Assembly (NCBI RefSeq): GCF_000238375.3
Contig: NZ_AHBZ03000027.1
Location: 806,001 to 870,000 of the forward strand
Length of the DNA: 64,000 bases
DNA from: Pseudoalteromonas citrea
GTDB taxonomy: Bacteria > Pseudomonadota > Gammaproteobacteria > Enterobacterales > Alteromonadaceae
Reading direction: 5' to 3'
Shown here: positions 45,892 to 55,969 of the stretch, in pieces
Position numbering within the stretch: position 1 is the first letter of the stretch
How the letters are laid out: each line of letters begins with the position of its first letter
Position numbers and translations under genes: made by a program
The notes under the pieces: model-generated
Told to the model about the DNA's origin: nothing
Seen by the model: only the letters and a program-made list of their open reading frames with translations
Databases searched by the model: none

Positions 45892-46362
45892 ATGAAAATC
45901 GCTAACCAAGCTTATGATTATGCTCACTATCAAGTTAAATCACCTGCAGCACCTGATACGCAAAAAAGCGGAAAGAGTGCGCCGCTTGAGGCAAAAGCTG
46001 CGGAAAAGGTGGGCCAGCAACAGTATGACTTTTCTAATATGACACTGAAAGAGCTGTCTTCTGCGTCACACGCTTTATATGAAGACGGAACGTTGTCTTT
46101 AGGTCAGCACGCGGCGTTGTCTCTGAATTATGGGGCAACAAAAAATGGCTTAAATCAGGCAAGTGGGGAGGTGTCTTTGGCGCAGCTACAATCGGCAGAG
46201 AACACCAAGGTTGATGTGATCGCACTGCAAAAAGAGCGCTTGCAAACCCAGATGCAAAATGGCGCGCCGAGCACGCAAATACAATTTTCAAAAACGTTGA
46301 TAAATACTTTAGAGAGCTATCAATATGGTGGTGGTGGTGGTCGCTTTCATGTGAGCGCTTAA
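45892..46362 (+). CDS. Hypothetical protein of 156 residues
   Basis: Not recognised. Start at 45892 (MKIANQAYDYAHYQV) is favoured by AAAGGA 9 bases upstream over the 45850 start. Polar, with an Ala/Gly/Lys-rich N-terminal third, a helical middle (MTLKELSSASHALYEDGTLSLGQHAALSL), a Gln-rich amphipathic stretch and a C-terminal GGGGG. No signal peptide or membrane segment. The NMTLKEL...LYEDGTLS pattern is reminiscent of small proteins in marine gammaproteobacteria, function unknown. Confidence 0.6.
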   Translation: MKIANQAYDYAHYQVKSPAAPDTQKSGKSAPLEAKAAEKVGQQQYDFSNMTLKELSSASHALYEDGTLSLGQHAALSLNYGATKNGLNQASGEVSLAQLQSAENTKVDVIALQKERLQTQMQNGAPSTQIQFSKTLINTLESYQYGGGGGRFHVSA

Positions 46363-46823
46363 TAAGGTTACTTTTAGCAAAGAGCGCTGTTTGGAGTGCC
46401 CTGTTTCTGAACATGCTATTTCATCACGCTATTTCATCACAATAGTACTTTGCAGCGGATATGTGCCGTGTTTGCTTTGAGGTCGAGCGGTCTGCTGCTT
46501 TAGTGGGATCTGCATGATGCTTTTTTATATCACTGGCTACTTTTTGCGTTGTGGTGCCGTGTTCGGTCTCGGTGCTGGCATTAACCTTGGAGTGAGTAGG
46601 GCAACGGTGCTGTTGAGAATACATAAAAAACCAAATGTGTCTTCGTCTTTGTGTCATTCTTTTCATTGTGCAAACCCTTTGCATGAGCTGTTTTATTGAG
46701 CATTGACCGCGCTTTTTATAAGCACGGTGAACACGCCATTTAACGCTTATTTAAATAGCATATAAGTACGCAGCCGTCACAGTATTTTGTATGAATTATT
46801 TTCTATCAAATGATGGCGCCAGC
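46363..46823. other. Intergenic region without a supported gene
   Basis: 460 bases between convergent genes. Short overlapping ORFs on both strands have no ribosome site or recognisable motif. No terminator with a T-run was found. Confidence 0.5.
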
Positions 46824-49800
46824 TCATGATGCTGGCTTTTGCAATAAGGTGTCGGTTGGCAATGTGACTTCGACTAAGGTCCCTCTATTAAGCTCACTAA
46901 AACATTTTATGGTGCCGTTAAAGTGTTGATGCACAATGTTGTAGGCAATGCTTAAGCCAAGGCCAATTGCCCCATTCTCTATGGATGTGGTGAAAAAGGG
47001 ATCAAATATTTTATCGATACGTTCTGGTGAAATACCTTGGCCATTGTCTTGGCAACGAATAATAAGGCGTTGGTCGCTAATGTAATAGCTTAAGCGCACT
47101 TCTTTGATTGTTTGGCCTTTAAAGGCGTGTTGTAGCGCGTTATTAATTAAAATCAGCAAGACTTGATTTAAAGAGTTGGTATTTGCATATATTACTAGCG
47201 GTGTTTGTGTGTCTAAACACAGTGTTACATTTTGCAATGTGGCTTGCGTTGCGGCCACCGCAATGACTTGTTTACACAGTTCAGGTAAATCGATATGTGA
47301 GACCTGTGTGTCGCTGCTACTGGCGGCGACTTGCTTAAATTGTTGGATCAACTCGGCGGTTTTATGCAAGTTAGGGGTCATTAACGCATGGGCTTGCTGA
47401 TAACGGTCGATAAACCCTTCTAATGTCTGGCGCTTTAATTGATTATTGTTAAAGTCATCTTCGAGGGCTTTAAAGCTCTCATCTAGCGTTGAAAGTGCTG
47501 TCATTGAAATACCCAGAGGGGTATTTACCTGATGCGCCACACCAGCAACAAGATGGCCGAGGCTGGCCATTTTCTCTTGCATAACGAGCTTTTCTTGGGT
47601 GGCTTTGAGTTGATCTACACTGACTTTTAATTGTTCGTGTACTTCTATTAAGTTTTGATGAGATTTGGCGTTTGCTAACGCAATTGCCGCGTACGAGGCG
47701 AGTGTTTCAAGTATGGTGATGTCGTTTTTAGAATAACTGTTTTCTCTGAAACTTTGCATGCCAATAACGCCAATCACTTGTTTTTGTATACTCATAGGCA
47801 CATAAATCATTGAGACCGCTTGCGCGCCTGTTTCACCATTGCTCAGGGTGTGCTTGGCAGAGTCTGGATTTGGGTGATACAAGTCAAATTGCTGATCATA
47901 GTTACTAATTAAAATACTTTGGTTTTTTATGGCGCAATGCACGGCAAGCTGCCCACGGTTATCCAATGAACGCTTGTAGGTATCAAAGCGTACGCCTTGC
48001 TCTGTCGCAAATTCAAATATTAAGTGTTCGCGGTCAGAATCAATTAAGCCTATGCCAAAGGTGTCGGCACAGGCAATGCCAGCCATATGTTCATATATAT
48101 CGTGAAAGACCTCATCTAAAGTGAGGTGACTGGTAAATTGGCGACCTATTTTATTGATTGCGGCTAATTCTTGGGTGCGTTGCCCGACTAATGTTTCTAG
48201 GTATTTGGCTCGGGCCTTTACTATGTCGATACGCCATTTAAATAGTGCACTGATCAATAAAATGATGCTCAGCGCAACGAGCAGCTTGAACCACTGTGTT
48301 TGCCAAAAAGCAGGCATCACGCGAATAGGCAGTGTTAATGGTGCAATGTGACCGGTGACAATATTATACTTGGCGCGCACCTCTAGCTGGTAGCGGCCGG
48401 GGGTTAAATTTGTATAGCTGATCCAACGGCTATTCTCATCCAGTGTATGCCAATCAGTGTCTAATCCGTCGAGCCGATATTCATAGGTAATGTGTTTAGA
48501 GTACACTAAGTCAATGGCTGCAATTTGCGCGCTAAAAGCACGGCCATTTGACTCAAGTATCGGCACTGTATTAGTGGGAACGGTGACCGTTTTACCGCCT
48601 TGCAGCCATTTACGAATGACGATTTCACTTTTATGATCGGGGGGCATATAGTCATTGGGCTCAACAATAAGTACGCCGCGGGTGCCCCCAAAAAGCATGG
48701 CGCTGTGGTTGCTTTGCGCAAATGAGCCAAGCCAAGCAGTGCCGATATTTGACCCTTCATCGGCACCATATTGGTGTAATTGTTGTTTATCAAATTCTAA
48801 AATGGTTGCGCCACTCCATAGCCTGCCGCTTTCATCCATGAGTGCATTGCCCCCGGGCTTGGCTCCCCCTAATTTCATATCGTGTTGTCTGTCTAAAAAC
48901 TGCGGGGTATCTGCGTTGGCGTCGAGTATTTCATCAAAGCCAGTCGAGGTGACCACATAGAGCCCCTCTTTTTTATTGGTGATCATACCCAATACGTAGT
49001 TATTACTAATATTGCTATTGTGAGCGCTAAACTGCTCAAATAATGTGGCATTGGGTTTGAATCTAAAGAGACCGAGATGACACGCTACCCATAAATTACC
49101 AAACTTGTCTTCATATAAATTGGTAATGCTATCAAGTAAGGGTTGGTTGTCGGGTTTATTTATAAAATCACAGCGGGTGAGGTTGGCGTCAATTACACAT
49201 GCGCCTCGGTTGGCTCCCACGGCAATACGACCATCGCTCATGGCAAGTAAGCGAAACAGTGACACCGATTGCAGCCCCTCTATTTTTTTGGGTATCGCAA
49301 CGTTATTGGGTATATCAAGCAGCATGAGCCCTTGAGCATGAGTACCTGCCCATACTCTGCCGCTGCTATCCTGTGTTAATGAAATTACACTGGTCAGTGC
49401 TTCCCCTGTGCTTGTATGAGAAATATGAGCAATTTTGCCCATACTTGGGTCAAATACGTCAATCCCACCATTTTTACTGCCAAATACCCAGTATCCGTTA
49501 TCAAGGGTGGCGACTGCGCGAATATTACCGTTACTCAGTCCTACATCGGTTATCAATGAGTGGCGAATATGGGCAAAATGACCTGTGCCATTTAAGTCTA
49601 AGCGTTGCAATCCTCCTCCCCAGCTACCCACCCATAAAGAGTCGTCAGGCCCCTTTATTATTTTACCTACGTCGTTAAATGTGAGGCTAGAAATATTAGA
49701 AGGATCGTGTACAAATTGGCGTAAAAACGTCTGTGATTTAGCGTCAAATAACCAAATGCCTTTGCCATAGTTTGAGGCCCATATATGCCCATCTTCAGCC

Positions 49801-50663
49801 AGCACGGCATTTCTAAAATACGACTTTTGAGCTGCGGGAGGTATGTTCTTAGGCGCTGTAACTTGTGTTTTACCATCCCAGATCCACATACCGCGATGGG
49901 TGCTTATCCAAAAATTGCCTTGATCATCTGAAATAATATCTCTGACATTTAAATGAGCAACGGCATCTATGGGCTGGGCTATGTTATTTTTAATTTCAAC
50001 AATACCATAAGTACCGGCAATCCAGATCACGTTAGGGCTGGGCTCAAAAATGCTGTAGGTAACCCCTTTTAGGTTTTGAGGCAAGGGGTATTGTTGGCTG
50101 GTTTGCCCTGTGGCATCGAGCTTATTAACGCCTTTATCGTGCCCAACCCAGATTGATTGCTGCGAATCGACAAATACACTACGCAGTGAATTACTGACAA
50201 GTTTTGCTGGTACGGTGGTGGTATTAAAGCGGGTTATTTTTCCATTTTTGGGGTTTAAACTGGCAAGTCCATTGCTGCGTGTTGCCAACCAAATTAAGCC
50301 ACTTTTCTGCTCAGCAATACTAAAAATGTACATACCTGGCAGGCTGTTAATATCATCTTTGTTATGTTTATAACGACTAAAGTGATAGCCGTCGTATTCA
50401 ACTAAGCCACTTTGAGTGGTGAGCCACAGCACGCCATTTTGACTGACAAGCCCTGAGGTGATCACCCCATTGATAATTTGTTCTTCGTCATCAATGTTTT
50501 GAAATACAGGTTGGCTAAAGGGGTAATGTACCAAGGGGCTGGCAGAGGCGTAGCCAAATGCACCAATGGCCAGTGTTAACTTAAGCATCGCTGTTAGAAC
50601 AATATTTACATAGTGGCTTTTCATCCATGCAAAAGAGCGAATATGCACTGGTTTTCTCTTCAT
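46824..50663 (-). CDS. Beta-propeller periplasmic sensor histidine kinase with GAF domain
   Basis: About 1279 residues from the ATG at 50663 (AGGG upstream). Signal/anchor near 15-42, then two seven-bladed 'Reg_prop' beta-propellers (repeats such as IWLATRSNGLASLNPKNG, IWVGHDKGVNKLD, LWVGSWGGGLQRLD), a Y_Y_Y domain (YEYRLDGLDTDWH), a membrane segment near 815-832, a GAF domain, and a kinase core with H-box GVAHQVNTPLGI and HATPase motifs DNGQGI and GLGLSIAYNIV. It lacks the receiver/AraC output of classic hybrid regulators, so it must pass phosphate to a separate regulator. Related propeller sensors detect polysaccharides. Ligand unknown. Confidence 0.92.
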   Translation of the reverse strand: MKRKPVHIRSFAWMKSHYVNIVLTAMLKLTLAIGAFGYASASPLVHYPFSQPVFQNIDDEEQIINGVITSGLVSQNGVLWLTTQSGLVEYDGYHFSRYKHNKDDINSLPGMYIFSIAEQKSGLIWLATRSNGLASLNPKNGKITRFNTTTVPAKLVSNSLRSVFVDSQQSIWVGHDKGVNKLDATGQTSQQYPLPQNLKGVTYSIFEPSPNVIWIAGTYGIVEIKNNIAQPIDAVAHLNVRDIISDDQGNFWISTHRGMWIWDGKTQVTAPKNIPPAAQKSYFRNAVLAEDGHIWASNYGKGIWLFDAKSQTFLRQFVHDPSNISSLTFNDVGKIIKGPDDSLWVGSWGGGLQRLDLNGTGHFAHIRHSLITDVGLSNGNIRAVATLDNGYWVFGSKNGGIDVFDPSMGKIAHISHTSTGEALTSVISLTQDSSGRVWAGTHAQGLMLLDIPNNVAIPKKIEGLQSVSLFRLLAMSDGRIAVGANRGACVIDANLTRCDFINKPDNQPLLDSITNLYEDKFGNLWVACHLGLFRFKPNATLFEQFSAHNSNISNNYVLGMITNKKEGLYVVTSTGFDEILDANADTPQFLDRQHDMKLGGAKPGGNALMDESGRLWSGATILEFDKQQLHQYGADEGSNIGTAWLGSFAQSNHSAMLFGGTRGVLIVEPNDYMPPDHKSEIVIRKWLQGGKTVTVPTNTVPILESNGRAFSAQIAAIDLVYSKHITYEYRLDGLDTDWHTLDENSRWISYTNLTPGRYQLEVRAKYNIVTGHIAPLTLPIRVMPAFWQTQWFKLLVALSIILLISALFKWRIDIVKARAKYLETLVGQRTQELAAINKIGRQFTSHLTLDEVFHDIYEHMAGIACADTFGIGLIDSDREHLIFEFATEQGVRFDTYKRSLDNRGQLAVHCAIKNQSILISNYDQQFDLYHPNPDSAKHTLSNGETGAQAVSMIYVPMSIQKQVIGVIGMQSFRENSYSKNDITILETLASYAAIALANAKSHQNLIEVHEQLKVSVDQLKATQEKLVMQEKMASLGHLVAGVAHQVNTPLGISMTALSTLDESFKALEDDFNNNQLKRQTLEGFIDRYQQAHALMTPNLHKTAELIQQFKQVAASSSDTQVSHIDLPELCKQVIAVAATQATLQNVTLCLDTQTPLVIYANTNSLNQVLLILINNALQHAFKGQTIKEVRLSYYISDQRLIIRCQDNGQGISPERIDKIFDPFFTTSIENGAIGLGLSIAYNIVHQHFNGTIKCFSELNRGTLVEVTLPTDTLLQKPAS

Positions 50664-50899
50664 AGTTATTACCCTGCTCGGGATCATCAAAGTATAAGCT
50701 ATCAGTGTCAAATGCCAATTATTGCATCATCTAAAATTCTATCAGCCAAATAAGGGTCAAATATGAATGCTTACTTTTGGCAATTAAACACATCATGACA
50801 TTTGTCACGGTGTGTTTATGACATATGCAACAGGTACGTGGTTTATCAATTCGTTAAAGTACATTCCATCAACAGCAAAGAATAACTAACAGGAAGAAT

Positions 50900-51322
50900 A
50901 TGAAAAATTTAACGCGTTTCACAACCACTGCAATTGTATTAACTAGTATGGCACTTTCAGCTCAGGCTGCGCAGCTTAATATAAATTTACAGAAGGTCAG
51001 AGTAAATCAGGGAACCCTTAAGGTTGCAATCTATAATTCTGCACAGGGAATGAAAAAATATCAAGCATTTGAAGTGCTTGAGCAAAAATCAAACAGTGAG
51101 AGTGTCACTTTTTCAGTGGCCGATTTAGACCCAGGTCAGTACGCTGTAATGGTATATCAAGACCTTAATGGTGATGGGAAGTTAGGTCGTAACCTCATGG
51201 GGATCCCAAACGAACCGTATGGATTTAGTAATAACCCGCGTTTGATGGGGCCGCCTAAGTTTACGCAACTAGCAGTCAATGTTAACGACACAAGTATCAG
51301 CACTGATATTGAACTACGTTAA
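50900..51322 (+). CDS. DUF2141 exported protein
   Basis: 140 residues. Signal peptide ending ALSAQAAQL, then a beta-sandwich with the family pattern GTLKVAIYNS, VADLDPGQYAVMVYQDLNGDGKLG and GIPNEPYGFSNN. DUF2141 proteins often sit beside carotenoid-related genes, and here a carotenoid oxygenase-like gene follows after 32 bases. AGGAAG precedes the ATG. Molecular function unknown. Confidence 0.88.
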   Translation: MKNLTRFTTTAIVLTSMALSAQAAQLNINLQKVRVNQGTLKVAIYNSAQGMKKYQAFEVLEQKSNSESVTFSVADLDPGQYAVMVYQDLNGDGKLGRNLMGIPNEPYGFSNNPRLMGPPKFTQLAVNVNDTSISTDIELR

Positions 51323-51354
51323 TTTATTTGCTTATTGCCAAACAGGAGAAAACC

Positions 51355-52896
51355 ATGAACCGTCGTCAATTTTTAAGTACCGCAGTCTCATCAACGCTAG
51401 CTTCAACTGTTGCGTCGTCAGCAATGGGGTTTAGCGCGTCAAGTTTGGCGTCTTCGGTTCTATCAAACAATACTCAGGACACTTTGAGCCCTTATGCAAA
51501 AAAGTTCCAGGCTGCGCTTAATACCAATAACCGTTTACGATGTTATGAAGGGGTAAACAAGGATATACCTGCACATTTTCAACCATGGCATGGCAAGTTG
51601 CCAGAGCAGCTAGTTGGTCATGATTTATATCGTAATGGCCCTGCACAACGCGCCCGTGGTAATGAGCGGTATCAGCATTTTTTCGATGGCGATGGCATGG
51701 TTAACCACTTCTCGTTATCGCAACAAGGCATGACTCACAAGGGCAAATTTGTCCGCACGCATAAATTTATAGAAGAAAGCGCTGCTGATAAGTTTGTATA
51801 TTCAGGTACAGGGACGCGATTTGACGGTGCCGCATTACCCACCAGTGCACAAAGTGTCAGCCAAGCAAATACGGCTCTGCTACCAATCCAAGGCGAACTT
51901 TGGGCTATGTGGGAAGCGGCCTCACCGTACCGTGTTGATCGGGCGTCACTCGATACACTCGGGCAAGTTAAATTTAACGATGCCCTTGATGGCGTGCCGT
52001 TTTCTGCTCATCCACATCATGATCGTGATGGCAGTATTTGGAATTTTGGTAATATTTCTTATGCCGGAAAGCCCACCATGGTGCTCTACCATTTACAGGC
52101 GAATGGCGTGCTACGAGAGTTTAAATTGATTGAATTGTCGCAAAGTAGTTATATTCATGACTTTGCTATTACCGATAAATATTTGGTGTTTTATTTGTCA
52201 CCTTTGGTTTTAGACCGGTTATCGGATGTTTATGTTGAGTCTTTTAAGTGGCAGCCACATCTCGGCGGTGAGTTATTGGTGATTGATAAGAATACGCTGA
52301 CAGCGGCGCATCGCATTCCTTTTGAGCCGGGCTTTATTTTTCATTTTGGCAATAGCTGGCAGCAAGGCAATAACTTAGTGCTGAATACTTGCTGGTATGA
52401 TGATGCGTATGTCTATCATACCGGAATGGCCGACTTGCTTGGTGAAAAGCCAAGTAACAAAAAAGCCAACGCCAGCCAAATTGTCATCGATTTAACAAAA
52501 CGCCAAGCGCGATTAGTACGCAGTAACTGCGATATGGAGTTCCCGATGTTTGATGCACGATTTAGCCAGCAGCAAAGCGAGTGGCAAACGGGCGTAACCA
52601 CGGGCAAACAAAGTGCTCGCTCACAGTTTAATGCAGTAGGGCGGTATAGTCAGCGAACAGATACGTTGGAGAGTTTTGACTTTGGCCTTAATACTATGGT
52701 GGAAGAGCCATTGTTTGTTGCCAAAGACAATGCCACGCGTGAAGGTCAGGGGTATTTAATACACAGCTATATTAATTTTGTTGAAGGCGCGACAGGACTG
52801 GCCGTATTTGATGCTGAGCGTATACCCGATGGGCCACTGGCTTATGCCAATTTACCTTATTATTTACCGCTGGGGCTGCATGGTACATTTATTTAA
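51355..52896 (+). CDS. Carotenoid oxygenase-family protein, probably Tat-exported
   Basis: 513 residues from the ATG at 51355 (strong AGGAG). N-terminus MNRRQFLSTAV looks like a Tat signal. Residue pattern of carotenoid cleavage dioxygenases (RPE65 superfamily): four iron-binding His are in SAHPHHDRDG, SYIHDFAIT, FIFHFGNSW and the C-terminal GLHGTFI. KFVRTHKFIEE and EPLFVAKDNATREGQGYL are typical too. Would cleave a carotenoid or stilbene-like double bond; periplasmic location is unusual for a cleavage oxygenase and worth noting. Paired with the DUF2141 gene. Confidence 0.9.
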   Translation: MNRRQFLSTAVSSTLASTVASSAMGFSASSLASSVLSNNTQDTLSPYAKKFQAALNTNNRLRCYEGVNKDIPAHFQPWHGKLPEQLVGHDLYRNGPAQRARGNERYQHFFDGDGMVNHFSLSQQGMTHKGKFVRTHKFIEESAADKFVYSGTGTRFDGAALPTSAQSVSQANTALLPIQGELWAMWEAASPYRVDRASLDTLGQVKFNDALDGVPFSAHPHHDRDGSIWNFGNISYAGKPTMVLYHLQANGVLREFKLIELSQSSYIHDFAITDKYLVFYLSPLVLDRLSDVYVESFKWQPHLGGELLVIDKNTLTAAHRIPFEPGFIFHFGNSWQQGNNLVLNTCWYDDAYVYHTGMADLLGEKPSNKKANASQIVIDLTKRQARLVRSNCDMEFPMFDARFSQQQSEWQTGVTTGKQSARSQFNAVGRYSQRTDTLESFDFGLNTMVEEPLFVAKDNATREGQGYLIHSYINFVEGATGLAVFDAERIPDGPLAYANLPYYLPLGLHGTFI

Positions 52897-52964
52897 AAGA
52901 ACGCGATAACACCATGCAACAGTGGTATAAATAAAAGCAGGTTCGTCTATGGCGTTACGCCTGC

Positions 52965-54743
52965 TCATAGATTGTTTGCAGATCTTTTGGCTTTGTTTTT
53001 CCCCGAACCTTTCGCTTGATACATGGCTAAATCAGCCACCCGAATTAAGTCTTGTGCTGAATGGGCATCATCCGGATAAACAGCTATACCAATACTCGCG
53101 GTTACATGCGCTGTTTTGTTATCTGTACTGTAATTAAAATCTATTTTTTGCAAAATTCGATGACTGATATCTATATAGTCATTGTCTGTTGTAATGGGGC
53201 TTAACACCACAACAAATTCATCTCCGCCCAGTCGAGCTACAAGATCATGGGTTCTAACACTTTCTTGTAGCTTGTGCGCTGCTTTTTTTAGTAATGCATC
53301 TCCCTCAGTGTGGCCTAAGGTGTCATTGACGGTTTTAAAACCATCTAAATCAATAAAGAGTAGGGCGAGTTTCGTCTGCTGTAGATCACATTGAGCAACC
53401 ATTTCTGATAAATGGCGAGTACCGTGTTGACGCGATGGCAAACCGGTTAAGGGGTCGTGGTTAGCCAGATACACCAATTGTTGTTGGAGTTTGTCTCTTT
53501 CTATGGCGTTTTTCTTAAAAATATTAAGCGCTTTGGCCATATAGCCAACTTCATCTTGGCGTTCAGCAACACCAATATTTACTGCTAAGTTATTATCAGC
53601 CAACTGATTCATTATATGAGTCATATTCACGATGGGCCGAGCGATGTTGGCAGAGAGCAGATAGCCAAAGAGTAAGATCACACTAATAACAATGCAGGTA
53701 CTAATAAAGAAAAAGTAGTTCATATTATAAATGGGCTGCATTATTTCATGCTCATCGACTTCAGCTGCGATGACCCAACGCAGTTGTGCAAAGTTAAATG
53801 GCGCGTAGGCCGAATACACAGAGATACCTCTGTAGTCAGTAATTATATGAACACCTGAGTTCCCATCGAATGCCATGTTTACTGACGGCGTATCGACTTT
53901 CGTTTTTAAAATGCTTTCTCCTGCAAAAAAACGTGAATCACTGCGCATTAGCCTATCTGGGCCCACGATATAAGTTTCACCAGATTCTCCCATACCGGCA
54001 GTTACTTGCATTACTGCGTTGAGCGGTTCTATGGGCATTTGTAAAATCAGTACCCCAATGACCACATCATGCATGTTGGTGACTAGAGTACCAATAAACC
54101 CCGCGGGATCTCCGTTACTGGGTAGGTAAGATTGAAAATCTTCAAATAGGACGTTACTTGGCTGGTTACTGCTCATTATGTTGGTATAAAGACTGGCTAG
54201 ATGGGTAGTGGCCCATTCACCAGTTAAAACATTGGTAGCGAAATCATGCTCTTTGGCGACGGTATAAACGAGGTTACCCTGCGTATCAAAAAGAAATAAA
54301 TCGTGGTACTGGTTTAGGGTGGTTAAATTTAAAAATTCGGGGTGATATTGTTTATGTACTCGATCATAACGGGTCAGGTTATTGGTAGACAAAAAGGCAC
54401 GCTTTTGGCCGTCAGCGTATGGGTTCTTTTCTACGTAGATACTTTGCAATTGCTCTGTGGGCGAGCTACCCAGCTCAGCCCATGCACCAGTAAACGCTGA
54501 TAGCGCATTTCGAATAGTCGAGCTTTGGGCATGGAAAACCACATCATTGGTGACATTAGAAAAATAGTAATGCAATGTCGCTTTTCGTGACTCGAGGAGT
54601 GAAAAAAGCTTGTCTTGCGCGGCTGTTTTTAGCTCTTCTGAGGTATTTGTATAAGCGATAATACCCGTTACTAAAGCCGACAAAAGAGCAAAACTTATCA
54701 TGACAAATGGGAACTTTTTTGTAATGTTTAAATTCTCTAGCAC
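52965..54743 (-). CDS. Diguanylate cyclase with Cache and HAMP domains
   Basis: 592 residues, GTG start preceded by GAGGCG. Membrane segment near 14-32, a dCache-type periplasmic sensing domain to about residue 340, a second membrane segment near 343-366, HAMP (ANIARPIVNMTHIMNQLADN), then a GGDEF domain with the intact active site ARLGGDEFVVVL. Makes the second messenger c-di-GMP. An inhibitory RxxD five residues before GGDEF is present as RTHD/DLVA-like sequence but not certain. No EAL domain. Confidence 0.94.
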   Translation of the reverse strand: MLENLNITKKFPFVMISFALLSALVTGIIAYTNTSEELKTAAQDKLFSLLESRKATLHYYFSNVTNDVVFHAQSSTIRNALSAFTGAWAELGSSPTEQLQSIYVEKNPYADGQKRAFLSTNNLTRYDRVHKQYHPEFLNLTTLNQYHDLFLFDTQGNLVYTVAKEHDFATNVLTGEWATTHLASLYTNIMSSNQPSNVLFEDFQSYLPSNGDPAGFIGTLVTNMHDVVIGVLILQMPIEPLNAVMQVTAGMGESGETYIVGPDRLMRSDSRFFAGESILKTKVDTPSVNMAFDGNSGVHIITDYRGISVYSAYAPFNFAQLRWVIAAEVDEHEIMQPIYNMNYFFFISTCIVISVILLFGYLLSANIARPIVNMTHIMNQLADNNLAVNIGVAERQDEVGYMAKALNIFKKNAIERDKLQQQLVYLANHDPLTGLPSRQHGTRHLSEMVAQCDLQQTKLALLFIDLDGFKTVNDTLGHTEGDALLKKAAHKLQESVRTHDLVARLGGDEFVVVLSPITTDNDYIDISHRILQKIDFNYSTDNKTAHVTASIGIAVYPDDAHSAQDLIRVADLAMYQAKGSGKNKAKRSANNL

Positions 54744-54951
54744 TCACGCCTCATGACATTATCATGTTAATAATAATTACATTAGCACCGCAGAGTTAGT
54801 TGTGCGTAGATTTTTGGCTTTTTTAATCACTTTGGCTTTTTTAGCACTTTGTTCTGCAGTGTCATGGTGAAGTTGACGATATTTGGCAGCTGCTCATCGG
54901 CCATACAATGTTAATAAAAGGCCTTGGTTAATAATGCCAGGACAACAACAG

Positions 54952-55962
54952 CTACAGTGTTGCCAGAGAAGTGTGAGATTGCCTAAATTGGCCTGGTGTC
55001 AGGCCACACCATTCATGAAAGGCGCGGTTAAAGGAACTTGACTCTTTAAAGCCCAGTAAGAACGAAATTTCCGCTAAAGAGATCTGTGACTTTGCCAGAT
55101 AATGCTTTGCCAGTTCGGTTCTGACACTCAGCAATACATCTTGAAAAGAACGTTGTTCGTTGGCCAGTTTACGCTGCAAAGTCCGCTTGCTCATTGCCAG
55201 CTGTTTAGCAATGGCTTCAATGTGAGATTCACCACTGGGCAATGTCTCTAACAGCACGGCTCTAACGCGTTGATAAGTAGATGCAGTGGCACTCAACTCG
55301 TTCAGTTTGCGGTTGAGTTTGTCTTCAAAAAAGTCCCACATGGCGCCGCTGGAGGTTAAAAAGGGCCGCAATGCATCTGTTAGATTAAACTGAATGCTCA
55401 TTTGCGCGCCTTGTGTGATATCACACTGAAAGAATGCGCGATATGGCGTGATGTCTTTGGGAAGCTCTGGAAGGATTACATGGCTCGGTGTGATCGCTTC
55501 TCGGGTGCCAATTTGGGCAAGCCTCACAAAAAATATTGCTTCACATAAACTCAGCATATTAGGCAGTGGTTCAGTGTTACCGTAACATTCTACGGTGAGT
55601 AAAAGGTGCTCAGGTAGTGTTTGTACATCCAGTCGCATTGGGCCAATTAACGGCTTATACGTACTTAAGCGTTGCATTGCGACTAAAAAATTAGGACTAC
55701 ATAAACTGGCAAAAATAGGCGGGTCGAATGCTTCGGCAGACATATGTTCAGCCAGTAGAAGCGGCACTTGCTTATTTTTGCCAGCTATTTCTAAGCCACG
55801 CCACAACGAAAAATAGTCAGGAGCCGATAAGGTGTAATCATTACGTGCAAACAAATCACTGGGTAAATGGGCGCATTTCAACACGTCTAGTGGGTCAATA
55901 CCGATATCGGTCATGAATATTTGCCATTTTGGCGATATTGAAAATTTCGTTGTAGATTTCAT
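54952..55962 (-). CDS. AraC-family regulator with AraC-type N-terminal domain
   Basis: 336 residues: Arabinose_bd-like N-terminal domain (residues 20-205, FDPPIFASLCSPNFLVAMQRL is typical) and a C-terminal AraC helix-turn-helix pair (IEAIAKQLAMSKRTLQRKLA; LAEISFLLGFKESSSFNRAF, GLTPGQFRQ). OruR/ArgR-like subgroup. It lies 7 bases downstream of an SDR gene on the same strand; the two are cotranscribed, and the regulator may control it. Confidence 0.92.
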   Translation of the reverse strand: MKSTTKFSISPKWQIFMTDIGIDPLDVLKCAHLPSDLFARNDYTLSAPDYFSLWRGLEIAGKNKQVPLLLAEHMSAEAFDPPIFASLCSPNFLVAMQRLSTYKPLIGPMRLDVQTLPEHLLLTVECYGNTEPLPNMLSLCEAIFFVRLAQIGTREAITPSHVILPELPKDITPYRAFFQCDITQGAQMSIQFNLTDALRPFLTSSGAMWDFFEDKLNRKLNELSATASTYQRVRAVLLETLPSGESHIEAIAKQLAMSKRTLQRKLANEQRSFQDVLLSVRTELAKHYLAKSQISLAEISFLLGFKESSSFNRAFHEWCGLTPGQFRQSHTSLATL

Positions 55963-55969
55963 CGCTATA

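Noticed and set aside
45150-45933. Minus-strand ORFs with QPPFVSLNSFQGP or SVDSDLRQKDELFG repeats
   Set aside because: They come from tandem palindromic repeats and have no ribosome site or domain.
46424-46684. 86-codon minus-strand ORF
   Set aside because: No ribosome site, family resemblance or plausible composition; His/Lys/Thr-rich and overlapped by an opposite-strand ORF.
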